Shown here: positions 63,670 through 64,000 of the stretch, piece after piece | How the letters are laid out: each line of letters opens with the position of its first letter | How positions within the stretch are numbered: the first letter of the stretch is position 1 | NCBI RefSeq assembly: GCF_032163395.1 | Contig: NZ_CP119968.1 | Span: forward strand, 2,568,001 to 2,632,000 | Origin: Gloeocapsopsis dulcis | GTDB taxonomy: Bacteria; Cyanobacteriota; Cyanobacteriia; Cyanobacteriales; Chroococcidiopsidaceae | Length of the DNA stretch: 64,000 nt | Direction of reading: 5' to 3' | The notes under the pieces: model-generated | Told to the model about the DNA's origin: nothing | The model's database searches: none | What the model saw: the letters and a program-made list of their open reading frames with translations, nothing else | Made by a program: the position numbers and the translations under genes

Positions 63670-64000
63670 ATGAATTTATCACAACTACCAGCTTCTACAG
63701 TTTTTTTGTATTGCATTGTTGCGGCAGTTGTCCTCATCTATCTGCCCTTCTTAGTTGTCGGTTATGCACGGGTACAAGTTGGCTACGATATTGCTGCTCC
63801 TCGCGCTATGTTTGACAAATTGCCATCTTATGCACAACGGGCAACGTGGGCACATCAAAATTCTTTTGAAGCCTTCATGATTTTTGCCGCCGCAGCGTTG
63901 ATGGCGTATGTCACAGGTGTGAATTCTAACGTAGCCGTTGGCGCAGCGATCGCATTTGTCATCGTCCGCCTCCTCTACTCAGTGTTTTATGTCGCCAATA
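63670..64000 (+). CDS. MAPEG family membrane protein, 3' end outside the window
   Basis: ATG at 63670 opens a frame that runs off the right edge after about 110 codons. It has a hydrophobic N-terminal helix (FLYCIVAAVVLIYLPFLVVGY) followed by AQRATWAHQNSFEAFMIFAAAALMAYV, which is typical of bacterial MAPEG proteins (the glutathione/eicosanoid-metabolism fold). The enzymatic role of the bacterial members is mostly unknown. Confidence 0.85.
   Translation, partial: MNLSQLPASTVFLYCIVAAVVLIYLPFLVVGYARVQVGYDIAAPRAMFDKLPSYAQRATWAHQNSFEAFMIFAAAALMAYVTGVNSNVAVGAAIAFVIVRLLYSVFYVAN

Noticed and set aside
1-64000. CRISPR array or tRNA gene
   Set aside because: No regularly spaced direct repeats with spacers and no cloverleaf-like sequence with a T-loop motif were recognised in the gaps.

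Overview
The window is cyanobacterial chromosome. The palindrome GCGATCGC (HIP1) recurs throughout, and the gene content is typical: a high-light-inducible protein, ndhH, the carotenoid pair cruF/cruG, a glucolipid synthase of the MgdA type, an EbsA-type pilus protein, an SLH-domain porin and an aa3-type cytochrome oxidase cluster. Genus cannot be fixed from the window alone. No tRNA, rRNA or CRISPR array was seen.

Layout. 1-4.3 kb: LtrA-like fragment, a ferredoxin-MBL hydrolase, alanine dehydrogenase, an HLIP and small hypotheticals. 5.3-16 kb: a PAS-CRP regulator, then ctaC-ctaD-(TnpB insertion)-ctaE on the minus strand, facing ctaA-ctaB and an ABC exporter on the plus strand. 17-21 kb: a surface-polysaccharide patch of broken glycosyltransferase genes. 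21-36.6 kb: mostly intact core genes (sbcC, a PKHD hydroxylase, a phosphodiesterase, arfB, a kinase, sfsA, pgi, livM/livG). 36.6-49 kb: an accessory island. 49-64 kb: core genes again (midA-ndhH, rplU-rpmA, cruF-cruG, rnhA, dnaX, mgdA, ebsA, a BioD-like protein, a PadR switch, a DprA-like protein, MAPEG).

The most interesting part is the accessory island. Between 41.2 and 46.2 kb there are four same-direction 86-87 bp sites with the architecture of integron attC recombination sites: AAC...GTT outer boxes and inner L''/L' arms, three of them pairing perfectly except for one extra base in L''. Each lies directly behind a plus-strand gene, and two of those genes end inside the site. No integrase gene is in the window, so this looks like a cluster of attC sites lacking an integrase (CALIN). 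Its cassettes carry two DUF433/PIN-like (DUF5615-type) pairs, a glycosyltransferase, a haem-type membrane protein, a DUF1772-like protein and an alpha/beta hydrolase.

The island and the polysaccharide patch are decaying. I find at least six reading-frame breaks (five single-base, one of two bases or +1), three in-frame stops, a chimeric deletion and an IS630 remnant joined to a truncated hydrolase. Long core genes around them are intact, which argues for real decay over poor sequence, although several breaks fall in short homopolymers and need read-level checking. In both DUF433/PIN-like pairs the PIN-like gene is broken and the DUF433 gene is intact.

Other linked observations: ndhH is translationally coupled to midA, whose human homologue methylates an arginine of the NdhH homologue that is conserved here; a TnpB element splits ctaD from ctaE; RNase HI is fused to a second, HTH-like cyanobacterial domain; and a PadR gene has repeated TTGCATAT operator-like boxes.
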